Assembly: GCF_907164915.1 (NCBI RefSeq)
Contig: NC_061867.1
Span: 21,809,202-21,873,201, forward strand
DNA from: Impatiens glandulifera
Lineage: Eukaryota; Streptophyta; Magnoliopsida; Ericales; Balsaminaceae
Direction: 5' to 3'
DNA: 64,000 nt
Below are positions 34,361 through 46,419 of the stretch, piece by piece. A program made the translations under genes and the position numbers. Under the pieces are notes generated by a model, which was given only the letters and a program-made list of their open reading frames with translations, was not told the origin of the DNA and did no database searches. Each line of letters opens with the position of its first letter. Position 1 is the first letter of the stretch.

Positions 34361-37300
34361 ATGTTTGGTTTTAATCAATATGGTATGGTTTCTTTTGACA
34401 GAAAAACTTATTTTAACATTTGGAAACAAAAAATGAAATGTATTTTAATTCAGAAGCTGTTAGTCAGGTTTATGCTGTTGCTAATACCTTTGAGAAAAAT
34501 AGTGAAATGAATGAAAATGCTTGTACCTCTATATACTTGAATTTATTTGATTCTGTGATGAGAAAACTTGGTAATTTAGAGTGTACAAAAACCTTGTGGG
34601 ATAAATTGTCTTAACTTTATTCTGAAAGTTCTCTAGCTAATAAAATGTTCTTACTTGAAAAGTTTTTTAAATTTAGATTGAATATGTCCAAGGAAAATGA
34701 AGATAATCTGGATGTTTTCACTAAACTTATTTATGATATTAAGTTGTGTGGTGATAAAAACATTGATGAGTATGCCTCCATTGTCTTGTTGAATGCTATT
34801 CCTGATTCTTTTAATGATGTGAAGTCTTCCATTAAGTATGGTAGAGACAATGTAACTCTTGATATTGTTGTCAATGGTCTTAAGAGTAAGGAGTTAGATT
34901 TGAGATACTTTGAGAGGAGTAAATAGTCTGGTGGGGAAGTCATGCATGTGAGGGTAGATCTCAGGGTAGGCCGAGTGCCCAAAAGAATGTCAGTAATTAG
35001 ATTTCTAGTAAGAAATATTATACTGCTAGTAAAAGTAGATCTAAGTCTAGGTCTAGTGCTAGAAAGTGTTATAATTGTCATGAGTCTGGTCATTTTATCA
35101 AGGACTGTCCTAAGCCTAAGAGAAATCAGCAGGTTAAAAATGCGAATGTGGTTGTTTGTGAGGGCTATATAGGTGATATTTTTATGATTAATAATCCATG
35201 TGATTATGCTATCTTGAACTCTATGATAATAGATTCTTTGTGCAAATCTGATTGGCTAGTTGACTATGGTTGTACTTTTCATGTGACTCCATTTAGAGAT
35301 TTGTTTTCCAACTATAAAGAGATTGAACATGGTTTTGTGTCTATAGAAAATCCAAAAAATTGCATTGTGTTAAGAATAGGTGATGTATGCCTAAGGTTCT
35401 CTTCTGATTCTGTGTTTATATTGAAGAATGTGAGGCATGTTCTTGATTTGTTGTCTTGTGCATCTCTTGAGAATGATGACTTGGAGAGAAAGTGGGGGAA
35501 AGGTGTTATAAAAATTTTACGTGGGTCTCTTGTTATCTTTACTGCTAAATGGATGAACAATTTGTATGTGTGTCATGTTGAGACTCCTTGTGACTCGGAA
35601 CTCTGTGATTGGTGATAAATCTGTTCTTTGTCATAATAGATTAAGTCACATAGGTCTAGAAATTTTGCTTATAGGTGGTCACTTTGGTAGTGATAAATTA
35701 TCCCCCATCCCCTATTGTGAATCACGTGTGCTAGGAAAACAGCATAAGGTGAGTTTTCTAATCACCTCATACCCAAACATATCTAAGTGTACTAATATCC
35801 TTGAATATTTGTATGCTGATGTGTGGGGTCCCTCTAGTATTGCTACACATGAGGGGAACCAATATTTTCTGTCCATCATTGATGATTTTTTTAGGAAAGT
35901 TTGGGTGTTACTTTTGAAACATAAGTCTAATATTTTTGAAAAGTTTAAGGAGTAGAAGATTTTGTTTGAGAATCAAACAAGTAAGAGAATCAAAACTCTT
36001 AGGACAGATAATGTTCTTGAATTCTGTAATAAACAGTTGAATGATTTATGGGGTATTAAAAAACCACTAATTCGTAATAAACAGATAATGGTCTTGAATT
36101 CGTACACACCACAGTAGAATGGTGTTGCTGAGAGGATGAATATAACACTTCTAGATAGGGTGAGAGTTATGTTAGCGTCATCTAGGTTGTCAAAGAAGTT
36201 TTAGGGGGATGCTTTACATATTGCTGCTTATTTAATAATAGGTCCCCTAGTGTTCCCTTAGGAGGGAAATGTCCTGAATTTTTATTCTCAGGTAAACCTC
36301 TTAATTTGAGCAACTTGAAAGTTTTTGGTTGTGTTTGTTATGTGCATTATAAGGTTAACAAGTTGGAGCTTAGGTCAAAGAAATGTGTGCTCTTAGGCTA
36401 CCCTGAAGGGGTAAAAGGTTATAGACTTTGGGATAGGAATGAACATGAGCTTGGGATTTTGATAAGTAGAGATGTTGTCTTTAATTACAATGATTTTCCT
36501 TGCAAGCCTATGTGCCCCATTCCTGTTAATGATGCTCCTAATAGGGTGGAGCATGTGCCTGTATTTTTTGATCAACCTACTAAACATGATGTGAATGTTC
36601 TCAATGAGGTGGAGCATAATAATGTTCATGATATTAATGATCTGCATGATTAATATGTTTTGTCTGATTAACATGATTTTCTTGATGATTAGAATGATTC
36701 AAATGTGTTGTTTGATTCACATTATTTATCTGATGATTTGCATGACTATCAACTTGCTAAGGATAGAAGTAGAAGAACTATTAGAATACCTGCTAAATTT
36801 AGGGATGATAATTTGAATAATTGTAATATGTCTGAATTTGCTTTTAACATGTTTGAATCCCTAGACTGTAATGAGCCTAGCTCTTACAAAGAAACTTTGA
36901 GGTCTAATTTTTCTACTAAATGGATTGTTGCTATGAATAATGAGATGAATTCTCTGAGAATTAATGATACTTGGAAACTTGTTCCTAAACCTCATAATTG
37001 CTCCTTAGTAGATTGTAAGTGGTTGTCTAAGGTGAAGCAAGAGTCTGAAAAAGTTAGATTCAAGGTTAGGTTAGTAGCCAAGGGATTTACTCAAAAAGAG
37101 GGAATAGATTATGCTGAAATTTTCGCTTCTGTTGTCAAATTCACCACTGTTAGAATTATGCTTGCTTTAATTGCTCACTTTGATTGGGAATTGAAGCAAA
37201 TGGATGTTACTACTTCTTTCTTACATAGTGAACTTGATAAGAATATTTATATGCATCAACCTGAGGGGTTTGTAGACCCCAAGTTGCCTGATTATATTTG

Positions 37301-38420
37301 TTTGTTAAAAAAAAGTCTTATATGGTTTAAAACAATCTCCTAGGCAATGAAATATCAAGTTCAATAAGTGCATGCAATCTTTGATGCTTAAAAGAAGTTC
37401 TTCCGATCATTTCCTTTACTTCAAGAATATAGACTTTGTGCCTGTATTTCTTTTATTGTATGTGGATGACATGTTGATTTTTATCCCATGTCTGAAGTTT
37501 GTTATGCATGTGCAAAAATTGCTTTGTAAATATTTTGACATAAAAGATTTAGGTGATGCTAAGAAAATTTTGGGCATGAATATCATTAGAGATAGAACAC
37601 AATTTTCTCTTGTGTTGAATCAAAGTGCATATGTTGCTAAAATATTGAGTAAATTTTCTATGTTTGATACTAAATCTATGAATGTGCCTCTTGCTTCCCA
37701 CTTTGTGTTAAGTAAGGATCAGTCTCCTAAGACTGAAACTAAAATAACTGAAATTTAGAATGTGCCTTATTCCAATACTATAGAATCTGTTATGTATCTC
37801 ATGATTAGTAGTGTGCCTGATATTGCATATACAATTAGTTGCTTGAGTAGATTTATGTCTAACCCTGATATGCCTCATTGGAATGCTTTGAAATGGCTTT
37901 TGAGATATCTAAAAACCACTGTTGATGTTGGTTTGACTTTCTCTAAGTGTTCTGTAGGTACTAAGTTAGTTGGTTATGTGGATTCCAATTATGTTAATGA
38001 TATGGATAATAGAAAGTCTACTACTTCCTATGTGTTTACTTTGTAAGTTCTTGAATTAGTTGAAAGTCTCAACTTCAACCCATTGTTGTTTTATCTACTA
38101 TAGAATCTGAGTATGTAGCTACCACTGAAGCTTTTAAGGAAGCAATTTGGCTTAAAGTTATTTTGTCTAAAATTGGTTTTCTTGACAAAAATGTGGTTGT
38201 GTCTTCTGATAGTCAATCTGCTATTCAACTGTGTAAAAATCCTATTTTTCATGATAGAACTAAACACATTAATGTTAGGTTTTATTAAATTCGGGATATT
38301 GTTGAAAATGCATTGTTAAGTTAGAGAAAATTCTTTCAGAATTTAATCTTACTGATATGGGTACTAAGTGTTTAACTACTGAAAAATTTATTTCATGTCA
38401 ACGGATTTTAAACTTTGACT
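34361..38420 (+). pseudogene. Gag-pol of copia F, many stops and frameshifts
   Basis: Gag begins near ATG 34361 and shifts frame, continuing as ECTKTLWDKLS (about 34580) and VFTKLIYDIKLCGDKN (about 34713). The zinc knuckle CYNCHESGHFIKDC is near 35068-35109. The protease triad is DYG near 35262 (usually DSG). Integrase has NRLSHIG (35637), ADVWGP (35818) and an interrupted core near 35880-36240. The linker lies at 36306-36830. RT has MDVTTSFLHSELDKNIYM (about 37201) and LYVDDMLI (about 37456). RNase H is at 37980-38280 (ESEYVATTEAFKEAIW near 38105). Catalytic Ser loss plus stops make it nonfunctional. Confidence 0.85.
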
Positions 38421-38469
38421 TAGAGAAAACTCTTTGAGGTTCGTCCTTTGTGGACATGTCGTGCTTTGT

Positions 38470-38755
38470 GATTTTACATTCAATCTTTGTGATTTTCCCA
38501 TGTTTTGTGCTCTTATGTTTGATCTTTGTGATTTTCGCATTCTTTGTGCTCTTGCATTTGATCTTTATGATTTTCGCATGCTTTGTGCTCTTGCATTAGA
38601 TCTTTGTATTTTCCCATACTTTGTGCTCTTGCGTTTGATCTTTATAATTTTCACATGCTTGTGCTCTTGCGTTTGATCTTTGTGATTTTCGCATATTTTG
38701 TGCTCTTGCATTTGATCTTTGTGATTTTCGCATACTTTGTGCTCTTGCCCTTGGA
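38470..38755 (+). repeat. 39-bp minisatellite, about seven copies
   Basis: Units of 39 bp (two are 38) contain TTTGATCTTTGTGATTTTCG followed by CATACTTTGTGCTCTTGCA. GCTCTT recurs at 38509, 38548, 38587, 38625, 38663, 38702 and 38741. It lies between the RNase H relic and the 3' LTR of copia F. Because 39 is a multiple of three, long repetitive open frames appear that are not genes. Confidence 0.92.
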
Positions 38756-38873
38756 CTTTATGACACGAGTTTACCTTGGGTATTCTCTTTGTTTCCTTGG
38801 TGGTAATAAATTGGCGATGATGTGTCTTGTGATTCCGTGATTGTGTTTTGAACTGTTTTGGGCCAAAGGATAT

Positions 38874-39103
38874 TATTGGGTATTGATTGATCCAACATTA
38901 TGGCCCAATCTCTAGTAACCCGCTTACTGGACTTGACCTAATAATATAAATAGATACTACTCTCTCCTTTTGGGAGGTAGAGGTCAAGTTCCTTTGTGGT
39001 GTTTGGAGACTAGAGAAAGTTTTTCGCCTTTGGTGAGGTAGTGGTGCAACAGAATAGATAAAAAAAAAACTGAGCCAAACTTCAATCGCATTCACACCCA
39101 ACA
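38874..39103 (+). repeat. 3' LTR of copia F
   Basis: 230 bp, homologous to 33728-33958, with the first dinucleotide mutated to TA and an A-run expansion near 39060. Confidence 0.88.
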
Positions 39104-40373
39104 TAATATAAAAGAATATGAGGGGTCGTCTTCACCTTCCTGAAGTATAATGACATTGACTAATCAAGATAAGTCTTTTACATGTGCATTTATAATTAGT
39201 TACAATATCAAAGTGAATCGCACTCTAAAAAAATCTTAATGGGAACCATAGATTTACAAAATTTCTCCCGATAAAACATAGTCGAATCAACTTTATCTAA
39301 CATATAATAAGAGTGTCTCACATGAAACTTATTCAAATATCTTCATTGCATCACATCCTAGTTCTACGGAGGCACCATTTTGTTGGATACTAAAGATAAC
39401 ATATTGCGAGAAGAATATTCCTCAAATTATAACCTTTTTTATAATGTTATATGATGATCAAAACTATGAGAGCGATAATCGTAAATGTTTTTAACTATGA
39501 TATATTTAAAAATACCAATAGAGACAGGATGAAAGAGACCAGCACAAAACATTCACCCCTCATCATACATCCCCTATAAACGAATTGCCGAATTGATGAA
39601 CTATCTTTCATAGTAAACCAATAATGTTCAAAGTAATTTTTCCACATGATTGATATGTCACTCCAAATGATACATTCCACATGACGATTGGACATTTTTG
39701 CGAACCAATTACAATTCATTACTTGCTTATAATCATAGTAACCTAGAGAATCCCATGTTTCAAAGAAAATGACTGAACCACTTCAACAAAAGGGAGACAC
39801 CCATGTTCCAAAGAAAAATGACTAATCACTTCAACAAAAACGCCTTATTAAAAGCACACATGTCACGAAAACCAAACCTCCTTAATTATTTAGTATTTTC
39901 TCTTTGTCTTAGCTCACTAAATGTGAGAACGAATATTTAGAGGACTCCCATGAAATTATAAAATGTTGGACAAGTTTTAATAAATCTCAAGTTGATGTAT
40001 TATATAAATAACTAAATAAAACATGAATTTGTGTAAATTATAAAGATTAACCTTTTGAATTTGTTTATAGGTTTTAGAAAGGAAAAAAAGTCAACACAAA
40101 ATTCAATGCCAGACCATAGCTTATGTAGAAACTCTTCTACGTGATGCTTCAATTTTTTATTTAATTTTTTTTTTGTCAAATAACCCAATCGATCCAAGCT
40201 ACCAATTTGAGACGTTTTGAAGTCACTTGTTCAATGAACGACAAAAATTATTTCTCCAATAGATTCAACAGTTTTCATCGAGCCAAAATGAACAATTTTC
40301 CCTAGGAAGTTCACGAACACAAAGGGTTCTCTCGATTCTCAACAAATTCAGTTGAGGCATACTTAATTCATCA
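39104..40373. other. Spacer right of copia F
   Basis: Several short open frames on the minus strand (for example 39495-39719) have no recognised motif. A decayed older insertion is possible; nothing supported. Confidence 0.4.
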
Positions 40374-40445
40374 GGTGACAAGTTCTGCGCCTGATTAAAT
40401 GGTTAAGTGTGTTATGGGCTATATACTTAGTCTGTTGTTCCATTT
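40374..40445 (+). repeat. About 70-bp repeat shared with the 61-63 kb array
   Basis: GACAAGTTCTGCGCCTGATTAAA...GTTAAGTGTGTTATGGGCTATA...CTTAGTC resembles 61730-61795 and 63041-63108. Probably a SINE-derived piece. Confidence 0.6.
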
Positions 40446-40449
40446 TTAC

Positions 40450-40595
40450 CCCCACCAAAGTAGCCCAGTGATAAGAGTCGATGTAAGAGACCAAAAGGTT
40501 ACGGGTTTGATTCCATTTGTAAGCATTTTGAGTTTAAGCGGGGACCATGGCTGTGGGGTGTCATGCTAGTTCTCATTTAATTCCAATAAAAAAAG
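40450..40595 (+). mobile_element. tRNA-derived SINE, copy 1
   Basis: The head has A-box-like TAGCCCAGTGATAAGAG (40461) and B-box-like GGTTTGATTCC (40504-40514), correctly spaced for internal polymerase III promotion. The body GTGTCATGCTAGTTCTC leads to an A-rich end. The same head, body and end occur at 46736-46897, which supports a real SINE family. Confidence 0.72.
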
Positions 40596-41652
40596 TTTCT
40601 ACCTTCCAAAATCAAATAAAATGTAAACCACCAAATTTGAAATCATTAAAATATTTGAAATCAGGTTTTAATTCTTGGAAAATTCTTCTTTTGAATTGAG
40701 CATTTATAATCGATTTATATATATAGTATAAAACAATAATAGAGTGGTCTTGATTGATCCCAAACTTTAATTTATAATTTATAGTTTTAAAATTTGATTT
40801 AATCCATATAATCTTTGAATGGACTCAATTGATATGTTTATAAGGTGTAGAAGAAATGTTTTCATTTCTTTAAACTTGATGAAGAAACTATTGACTTTTA
40901 AAACGTTTTGAAAAGGGACGAAATAATGAATTTTGGATAACTTTATTATTGGACAATTGTGATTTAACTAGAAGTATAATGGATATAGGAAATATATTAC
41001 CCTATTTTCAACAAATCTTTAAAATTCATCATTTTTTCAATTTCTGACTAAGGTGCTTAACGAAGAACACGTGAAATTGTGTTTTGATTGAAAATAAGTT
41101 TTGGTCATTTAATAGACATTCCAATTCTAAATTTATTTTAACTTCAAGTTCTCTGAACTTTTGACATGACTTAGATGAATTACATATATTATACGACCTA
41201 AAATAAGTTCCTTACAGATTTCGGTTTTTTACCGGTCTCATTTATTTAGTCGCCACATAATTTGCATCTTTGAGAAGTTAGGAAAGAAGTGTATATTTAA
41301 GTTTAAGTTGTTTAGTCTTTGGTCATTTAACTTCTCATTTCTATCTTTTCCAGAGATTATTCTTTGATTTAGTTTATTTATACGTGGGAAAGGGCCTCAA
41401 CATTATGACCGGTCTCTACTACGAAACTACTAGTTTTAATATTATTCTCAAAAAAATCTTTACAACTCATCATTTTACCAATTTTAGGCTGTAAGATGCT
41501 TATCGAAAGCCACGTGAAATTGTGTTTTGAATGAAAAGTAGTTTTGGTAATTTGATAGACAATCTTGGGATCCAATTGTAAATTTATTTTAACTTCAATT
41601 TCACTCAACATTTGACACGACCTAGATGAATTAATATATTGTATGACCTAAA
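40596..41652. other. Old tandem duplication (about 441-bp unit) interrupted by copia G
   Basis: Sequence from about 41013 (AAATCTTTAAAATTCATCAT...CACGTGAAATTGTGTTTTGA...GATGAATTA) recurs from about 41454. A third partial copy continues at 46420-46640 after element G. No coding content recognised. Confidence 0.7.
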
Positions 41653-41657
41653 CTAGG
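41653..41657. repeat. Target-site duplication of copia G, left
   Basis: CTAGG, repeated exactly at 46415-46419. Confidence 0.92.
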
Positions 41658-41679
41658 TGTTGTTTTTGACACAATTAGA

Positions 41680-41730
41680 ATCCCACATCGGAAGATGATG
41701 GGAGTGAAAGAAGTTTCTTAGTATATAAAA
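41680..41730 (+). promoter_or_regulatory. USE plus TATA, first module (copia G 5' LTR)
   Basis: ATCCCACATCG (41680-41690) and TATAAAA (41724-41730), 33 bp apart. Exact match to RTCCCACATCG. Confidence 0.68.
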
Positions 41731-41755
41731 GAAACTATATTCACAATTAGCATAA

Positions 41756-41806
41756 ATCCCACATCGGAAGATGATGGGAGTTGGGGAAGTTTCTTAGTGT
41801 ATAAAA
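41756..41806 (+). promoter_or_regulatory. USE plus TATA, second module (copia G 5' LTR)
   Basis: ATCCCACATCG (41756-41766) and TATAAAA (41800-41806), 33 bp apart. This second copy continues with CTCTCCCCTCTTTGG as in the LTR of element A, so it is the ancestral module and the first looks like its duplicate. Confidence 0.68.
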
Positions 41807-41990
41807 GAAACTCTCCCCTCTTTGGTTTATTGCACCCAAATTTGTATCTCTTCTTCCTTATTAATTGATAGCCTTAGTGCTCAGAGACGTAGGCAATATT
41901 TTGGCCGAACTCCGTTATCAAATTCTGTTAGTGTTCTTTCAGTTTGGTTTTTTCTTCTTTTGTATTTCTGTTAGGGTTTTCCCCAACAAG

Positions 41991-42002
41991 TGGTATCAGA
42001 GC
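41991..42002 (+). other. Primer-binding site of copia G
   Basis: TGGTATCAGAGC two bases after the 5' LTR. Confidence 0.96.
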
Positions 42003-42020
42003 CGAAGGTTCGTCCTTGAC

Positions 42021-45000
42021 ATGGTGGAGTCTTCAAAAGGGGCATCAACTCCTTCGTCATCCTGGACGAGGACATCGATGTCGAATTTGAAGTTTGCGGT
42101 GGAGATCTTTGATGGAACTGGGCATTTCGGCATGTGGCAAGGTGAGGTTCTAGATTGTCTTTTTCAGCAGGGTCTAGATGTTGCTATTGAGGTCGGAAAG
42201 CCAAATGGTATAGAAGAAAAAGAGTGGAGTGTCATGAATCGGTTGGCGTGCGGAACAATTCGATCGTGCCTGTCCAGAGAGCAGAAGTATGCTGTGAAGA
42301 ATAAAACTTCTGCACAGAAACTGTGGCAAACATTGGAGGACAAGTTTCTGAAGAAGAGTGGTCAGAATAAGCTCCTTATGAAGAAGCGACTGTTCCGGTT
42401 TGAATACCAATCAGGTACTACGATGAATGAGCATATAACTAAGTTTAATCAGTTAGTAGCGGATTTGTTAAACTTTGACGTTAGGTTTGAGGATGAAGAT
42501 TTGGCTTTGATGTTGCTATCGTCCCTTCCTGATGAATTTGAACACTTAGAAACAACGTTACTTCATGGGAAGGGAAATGTTTCTCTTGATGCTGTAAGTT
42601 CTGCTTTATATAGTCATGAATTAAAAAAGCAGGATAAAAGGAAAAGCAAAATAGGTACAGCAGATGAAACATTGATGGTCAGGGGCCGTCAACAAAGCAA
42701 ATCAAAAGGGAGAGGAGGAAGATCCAAAAGCACAGTTGCCAAAGATGAATGTGTTTTCTGTCATGGGAAAGGACATTGGAAGAAAAATTGTCCAAAGTTG
42801 AAGAAGAGAGGGAATGGTTCTGAAGATGCAAATGTTGCAGAAAACAAAAACGATGCAGATTCAGACTTCTTTTTGACGATATCACACATAACATCACATC
42901 CTGATGCGTGGATATTGGACTCAGCCTGTACTTATCATATGACACCAGTTCGAGAGTGGTTGTTTAACTTCAAAGAACTAGATGGTGGAGTTGTTTACAT
43001 GAGAAATGATCATACGTGTAAAATAAAAGGGATAGGTTCAATCAAGCTGAGGAATGAGGATGGATTCACCATAATTGTCAGAGATGTTCGGTATATACCG
43101 AATATGAAAAAGAGTCTCATTTCATTGGGGTCCTTGGAGTCAAAAGGCTTACATGTGAGAATGGAAAATGGAATTCTTAAAGTAATCTCTGGAGCACGAG
43201 TGATGTTGAAAGGCATGAGGAAAAGTAATAATTTGTACTACTATCAAGGTTGTACAATTAATGGGATAGCAGCAACGGTATCAACTTCGGGCAGCAGTAA
43301 GGAATCGGAGGCAACAAAGCTATGGCATATGCGATTGGGGCATGCTGGTGAGAAATCTATGCAAACTCTTGTCAAACAAGGATTGCTGAAAGGTACAAAA
43401 GTTTGTAAATTAGATTTCTGTGAACATTGTATTCTGGGAAAACAAAGGCGAGTAAAATTTGGTATTGCTATCCATAATACCAAGGGTATTTTGGATTATG
43501 TGCACTCAGATGTCTGGGGACCTGCCAAGACTCCTTCTCTTGGAGGTAGACATTACTTTGTTACTTTTGTTGACGATTTTTCCTGAAGAGTATGGGTGTT
43601 TACGATGAAGAACAAAGGTGAAGTGTTTGAGATTTTTCTTAAATGGAAAACTCAAGTTGAAAATCAGACAGGAAGAAAGATTAAAATTCTCCGGACTGAT
43701 AACGGTGGAGAATACAAGAATGATCCATTCCAGAAGTTATGCCAAGAGTGTGGCATTGTTCGACACTTCACAGTCAGAAAAACACCACAACAGAATGGAG
43801 TATCGGAACGTATGAACAGAACATTGGTGGAGAAAGTTCGATGCATGTTGTCTAATGCTGGGTTAGAGAGGAAGTTTTGGGAAGAAGCTGTGTCATACGC
43901 TCAACATTTGGTAAATCGCCTACCATCATCTGCACTTGGTGGCAAGACTCCATTAGAGGTATGGTCTGGAAAACCTGCTACTGATTATGATTCTTTATAT
44001 ATTTTTGGTTCTACAGCATATTATCATGTAGTTGAATCGAAGTTAGATCCACGAGCAAAGAAGGCTTTGTTTATGGGATTTACTACTGGAGTTAAAGGTT
44101 ATCGTCTCTGGTGTTTGAATGCAAAGAAAACCATTATCAGTAGAGATGTTACATTTGATGATTATTCAATGTTGAATAAGGTAACACCAGACAAGATTGA
44201 TTGTACTCCGTAAGAGGTGGAGTTTGAGCAGATAAAGATAAGCCCAATTGTAAGTGACTCTCCGACGACAGACGAATAGTCAAATGAGGAAGAGGTTCCG
44301 ACCCATGAACCTTCACAACAACGTGAATCAATTGCTGTGAACAGACCAAGACGGGTTACTCAAAAACCATCTCGGTTTGTTGACATGGCAGCCTATGCAC
44401 TTCCAGTCGAAGATAATGTTCCATCCACTTTTTCAGATGCCATTCGAAGTACTGAAAATGGAAAATGGAAAGGTGTTATGGAAGATGAGATGCATTCTCT
44501 TCTGAAGAATCAGACATGGAAATTGACGCAACTACCGAAAGGGAAGAAGGCTATTGGTTGTAAATGGATCTTTGCGAAGAAAGAAGGATTTCCCGATAAA
44601 ACTGATGTTCGCTACAAGGCAAGATTGGTAGCTAAAGGCTACGCTCAGAAAGAAGGAGTTGATTATAATGAGGTATTTTTCTCCAGTTGTTAAACACACT
44701 TCCATTAGAATTTTGTTGGCCTTGGTAGTGCTGATGAATTTGGAGCTAGCTCAACTAGACGTGAAGACCGCATTCCTACACGGTCATTTGAACGAGGAAA
44801 TCTATATATCTCAACCAGATGGATTCAAAGTTGCGGAAAAAGAAAATTAGGTTTGTAAGTTGAACAAATCATTGTACGGGTTGAAGCAATCGCCAAGATA
44901 ATGGTACAAGCGATTTGACAAGTTTATGATGGACCACAAGTACACAAGAAGCAAATACGACCCTTGTGTGTATTTGCGCCAACTGAAAGATGAGTCTTAC

Positions 45001-45993
45001 ATCTATCTACTCTTGTACGTTGATGATATGTTGATAGCATCAAAGAGCCAAGATGAAATTGACAAATTGAAGGCTCAACTGGGTAAAGAGTTTGAGATGA
45101 AAGATTTGGGAGAAGCCAAGAAGATTCTCGGCATGGAGATAAGCAGGGATAGAAAAAGAGGGAAGCTTTGTCTAACACAAAAACAATATTTGAAGAAGGT
45201 GCTACAAGAGTTTGGCATTACTGAAGATGCAAAATATGTAAGTACTCCACTTCCTCCTCATTTGAAACTTAGTAGCCAGTTATCTCCAAAGACAGATGTA
45301 GAACGGGAATACATGGAAAAAGTCCCATATGCAAATGCAGTTGGAAGCTTGATGTATGCAATGGTATGTACGAGACCTGATATTTCACAACCAGTTGGTG
45401 TTGTTTGTCGGTACATGCAAAATCCAGGTAAAGATCACTGGAAAGCGGTAAAATGTATTCTACGGTATATCCAAGATACTGTAGATATTGGTTTAATATT
45501 TGAGCAAGATAAATCATTTAGTCAACGTGTAGTTGGATATTGTGATTCTGACTATGCAGGTGACTCAGATAAGCGACGTTCAACAACTGGCTATTTGTTC
45601 ACGCTAGCTAAAGCGCCAGTCAGTTGGAAGTCTACTTTGCAGTCAACAGTTGCTTTGTCTACAACAGAGGCAGAGTATATGGCTATTACAGATGCTGTGA
45701 AGGAGGCAATTTGGCTACAAGGATTGCTAAAAGACTTGGGAGTTGGTCAAGAACATATTGTGGTATATTCTGACAGTCAGAGTGCTATTCACTTAGCAAG
45801 AAATCAGGTCTTTCATGCAAGAACGAAGCATATTGACGTTCGCTATCACTTTGTGCGGGAAATTCTTGAAGAAGAGGTAGTACTTCTCCATAAAATTTGT
45901 ACTACGGAGAATCCTGCAGATATGATGACTAAGGTGGTGACAAGTGCCAAATTTAAACATTGTTTAGATTTGGTAAATATCTTGCGCGTTTGA
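42021..45993 (+). pseudogene. Gag-pol of copia G, nearly complete
   Basis: Starts at ATG 42021 (MVESSKGAS) and is open for 521 codons. Order: gag; zinc knuckle CVFCHGKGHWKKNC (about 42751); protease ILDSACTYHMTP (about 42913); integrase zinc region WHMRLGHAG...CEHC (43323-43430) and core HSDVWGP (43504), TDNGGEY (43696), NGVSERMNRT (43795); RT with LDVKTAFLHGHLNEEIYI (about 44755) and LYVDDMLIA (about 45015); RNase H with [10 protein letters not shown] (about 45660) and DSQSAIHLA (about 45772). Breaks: TGA 43584, TAA 44211, TAG 44277, an extra T in the run 44676-44680, TAG 44848 and TAA 44899. The true stop is TGA 45991-45993. Not translatable as one polyprotein now. Confidence 0.93.
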
Positions 45994-46083
45994 GCCGGCG
46001 CTGAAGAGCACCAATTGGAAGCACTGAAGGTTTATTTTTAATATTGAAGATTAGTATTTGGATATTGTGTCAAGGTGGAGATT

Positions 46084-46414
46084 TGTTGTTTTTGGCACAA
46101 TTAGAATCCCACATCGGAAGATGATGGGAGTGAAAGAAGTTTCTTAGTATATAAAAGAAACTATATTCACAATTAGCATAAATTCCACATCGGAAGATGA
46201 TGGGAGTTGGGGAAGTTTCTTAGTGTATAAAAGAAACTCTCCCCTCTTTGGTTTATTGCACCAAAATTTGTATCTCTTCTTCCTTATTAATTGATAGCCT
46301 TAGTGCTCGGAGACGTAGGCAATATTTTGGCCGAACTCCGTTATCAAATTTTGTTAGTGTTCTTTCAGTTTGGTTTTTTCTTCTTTTGTATTTCTGACAG
46401 GGTTTTCCCCAACA
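46084..46414 (+). repeat. 3' LTR of copia G
   Basis: 331 bp with the same two promoter modules (USE 46106-46116, TATA 46150-46156). The second USE copy has one change (ATTCCACATCG). Confidence 0.95.
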
Positions 46415-46419
46415 CTAGG
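46415..46419. repeat. Target-site duplication of copia G, right
   Basis: CTAGG, identical to 41653-41657. Confidence 0.92.

Larger units (their letters stand above)
33728..39103 (+). mobile_element. Copia element F: short LTRs, heavily decayed
   Basis: A 5.4-kb Ty1/copia element with LTRs of about 230 bp (33728-33958 and 38874-39103), a perfect primer site, and gag-protease-integrase-RT-RNase H order. Flanks AAATA (33723-33727) and TAATA (39104-39108) may be a target duplication with one change. Unusual parts are a leader with a signal-peptide-like open frame (34047-34262) and a 39-bp minisatellite between RNase H and the 3' LTR. LTRs have several substitutions and an expanded A run on the right; the right LTR starts TA instead of TG. 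Confidence 0.88.
41658..41988 (+). repeat. 5' LTR of copia G
   Basis: 331 bp, TGTTGTTTTT to TTTCCCCAACA. It carries a tandemly duplicated promoter module, each copy with a USE-like box and TATA. Confidence 0.95.
41658..46414 (+). mobile_element. Copia element G: best-preserved element in the window
   Basis: A 4.76-kb Ty1/copia element with two 331-bp LTRs (about seven differences by eye), a perfect 5-bp target duplication (CTAGG), a perfect primer site and a purine-rich AAGGTGGAGATT tract. All five coding domains are present in the usual order, broken by five nonsense codons and one frameshift. Protein wording and the promoter module are close to element A, so the two are related families (Tork/Tnt1-like by impression). 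It sits inside an older tandem repeat. Confidence 0.96.

Noticed and set aside
38434..38840. Long Leu/Cys-rich open frames suggesting membrane proteins
   Set aside because: Products of the 39-bp minisatellite, whose unit length is a multiple of three.
39495..39719. Minus-strand open frame of about 75 codons
   Set aside because: No motif, no neighbouring exon and average composition; cannot be told from chance.
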